Source of the DNA: Bacteroidaceae bacterium
GTDB taxonomy: Bacteria > Bacteroidota > Bacteroidia > Bacteroidales > Bacteroidaceae
Reading direction: 5' to 3'
Length of the DNA stretch: 64,000 nt
NCBI GenBank assembly: GCA_024401095.1
Contig: JAKSLR010000006.1
Location: forward strand, 1-64,000
Position numbers and translations under genes: made by a program. Of the stretch, positions 62,986 through 64,000 are shown piece by piece (position 1 is the stretch's first letter; each line of letters opens with the position of its first letter). The notes under the pieces are model-generated. The model was not told the DNA's origin, searched no databases, and was given only the letters and a program-made list of their open reading frames with translations.

Positions 62986-64000
62986 GTGTTACAGATTTAT
63001 TGCAAAAACAATAATAAGTCTCAAAGCTTTCCAGAAGGCAGTAGTTTGCTTGAGATTTTCCAAGGTTTTAACTTGGATTTTAAACTGCCTGTGATATCTG
63101 CCAAAGTGAATAATTGTTCCCAAGGTTTGAAGTTCCGTGTCTATCAGAATCGTGATGTGGAATTTCTGGATATTACGGACTCTAGCGCGATGCGGGTATA
63201 TACTCGCTCATTATGTTTTGTTCTTTATAAGTCTGCAAGTGACGTGTTCCCGGGCTGTCATCTGTTCATTGAACATCCTATATCTAAGGGCTATTTCTGT
63301 AATTTTCAAAAAGCCGATGGTTCCACAGCTACAGAGGAGGATGTACAGAAGATCTGTGCTCGTATGCAGGAAATTATTGATCTGGACATGCCTTTCCGTC
63401 GTAATGAGGCACATACAGAAGAAGCAGTGCGTATTTTCAGAGAACGTGGTTTCGAGGATAAAGTACGTCTCCTGGAGACATCCGAAGCGGTTTATACAGA
63501 TTATTACACTTTGGGTGACACTGTAGACTATTATTATGGCGCTTTATTGCCTTCTGCCGGTTACATAAAAGTTTGGGGATTGGAAAAGTACCATCAAGGA
63601 ATGCTGTTACGAATTCCTGATAGAAATAATCCTTCGCAACTTGCTCCAAGATTGGAACAGCCAAAAACCTTTGAGGTCTTTAGTGAGAATTTACATTGGA
63701 ATAATATTATGGGCCTTTCTAATGTAGGTGATGTTAATCATGCTATTAGAAAGGGTAATGCCAGTGAACTTATTCAAGTGGCAGAAGCATTGCAGGAAAA
63801 GAAAATTGTAAAGATTGCAGAAGAAATAGAGAAACGGATGCATGGCGATAATCCTGTACGTATTGTTCTTATTACAGGGCCATCAAGTAGTGGTAAAACA
63901 ACGTTCTGTAAGCGATTAAGCATTCAGCTCCTTACCTGTGGTATTCGTCCAATGTCGTTCTCAACCGATGATTACTTTGTCAATCGTGTTGATACGCCAA
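62986..64000 (+). CDS. Nucleoside (uridine-type) kinase, partial at window end
   Basis: The frame is open from a GTG at 62986 to the window edge, 338 codons; there is no ATG between the upstream in-frame stop (62956) and that GTG. It starts VLQIYCKNNNK with a TGS-like region (about 1-60), a middle domain with DVFPGCHLFIEHPISKGYF (about 85-110), and the P-loop kinase domain beginning near 285: LITGPSSSGKTTFCKRLS, then FSTDDYFVNR. This is the layout of the long Bacteroidetes nucleoside kinases of the uridine kinase/phosphoribulokinase family. The C-terminal part lies outside the window. Confidence 0.85.
   Translation, partial: MLQIYCKNNNKSQSFPEGSSLLEIFQGFNLDFKLPVISAKVNNCSQGLKFRVYQNRDVEFLDITDSSAMRVYTRSLCFVLYKSASDVFPGCHLFIEHPISKGYFCNFQKADGSTATEEDVQKICARMQEIIDLDMPFRRNEAHTEEAVRIFRERGFEDKVRLLETSEAVYTDYYTLGDTVDYYYGALLPSAGYIKVWGLEKYHQGMLLRIPDRNNPSQLAPRLEQPKTFEVFSENLHWNNIMGLSNVGDVNHAIRKGNASELIQVAEALQEKKIVKIAEEIEKRMHGDNPVRIVLITGPSSSGKTTFCKRLSIQLLTCGIRPMSFSTDDYFVNRVDTP

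Overview
The window is chromosomal DNA from a member of the Bacteroidales (Bacteroides/Prevotella group), AT-rich and densely coded on both strands. The grounds are the recurrent Bacteroidetes promoter signature (TTTG, 19-21 bases, TAnnTTTG) before most operons, a GldH lipoprotein, a RicT/PSP1 protein beside holB, a Bacteroides-type sialic acid operon (lyase, MFS transporter, AGE-type epimerase, permuted-kelch mutarotase) and lipoproteins with a plain LxxC box. I see no integrase, transposase, phage gene or CRISPR array, and no gene-free stretch longer than 300 bases.

Layout. 1-5.5 kb (minus): tRNA-Leu, then mtnN - parC - DUF3316-like barrel - S41 peptidase lipoprotein. 5.6-8.8 kb (plus): YfhO-type membrane protein followed by a small membrane-anchored HTH protein. 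8.9-20.1 kb: a surface-glycan region with a structured leader ending in a terminator, a GT2, a five-gene operon (TarI/IspD-like cytidylyltransferase, LicD, GT4, GT2, SDR), a flippase, a phosphoethanolamine-transferase-like enzyme, a second GT2 and an acyltransferase. 20.1-37.2 kb: housekeeping genes (glyS, FKBP lipoprotein, CvfB-like, LolD-like ABC protein, cation/proton antiporter, asd, rplS, ferredoxin, aspartate-type aminotransferase, BI-1, LptF/G, tRNA-Met, lactonase-like lipoprotein, mnmA, SF1 helicase). 37.2-39.1 kb: an ATPase plus DUF4435/TOPRIM pair. 39.2-45.5 kb: a one-domain purH followed by the rod-shape operon mreB-mreC-mreD-mrdA-rodA. 45.5-49.5 kb (minus): metF-holB-ricT-gldH. 49.6-57.9 kb (minus): sialic acid/amino sugar catabolism. 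58-62.9 kb (minus): GH2 beta-galactosidase and a NahK-like sugar kinase fused to a CBM9-like domain. The window ends inside a nucleoside kinase.

The glycan genes fit an animal-associated glycan forager. NanM-like mutarotase, NanT, NanA, AGE epimerase and NagA turn sialic acid into GlcNAc and on toward GlcN-6-P, a GH20 hexosaminidase supplies more HexNAc, and the neighbouring beta-galactosidase/sugar-1-kinase pair would process the galactose/HexNAc end of the same glycans. No sialidase is present here.

The most noteworthy items are: the ATPase-TOPRIM pair, whose layout resembles PARIS (AriA/AriB) but which sits among housekeeping genes; the sugar kinase-CBM9 fusion; the TarI-like plus LicD operon; PurH reduced to its cyclohydrolase domain; an orphan promoter-terminator unit that looks like an uncatalogued sRNA at 22.42-22.50 kb; and a terminator-ending leader at 8.90-9.00 kb.
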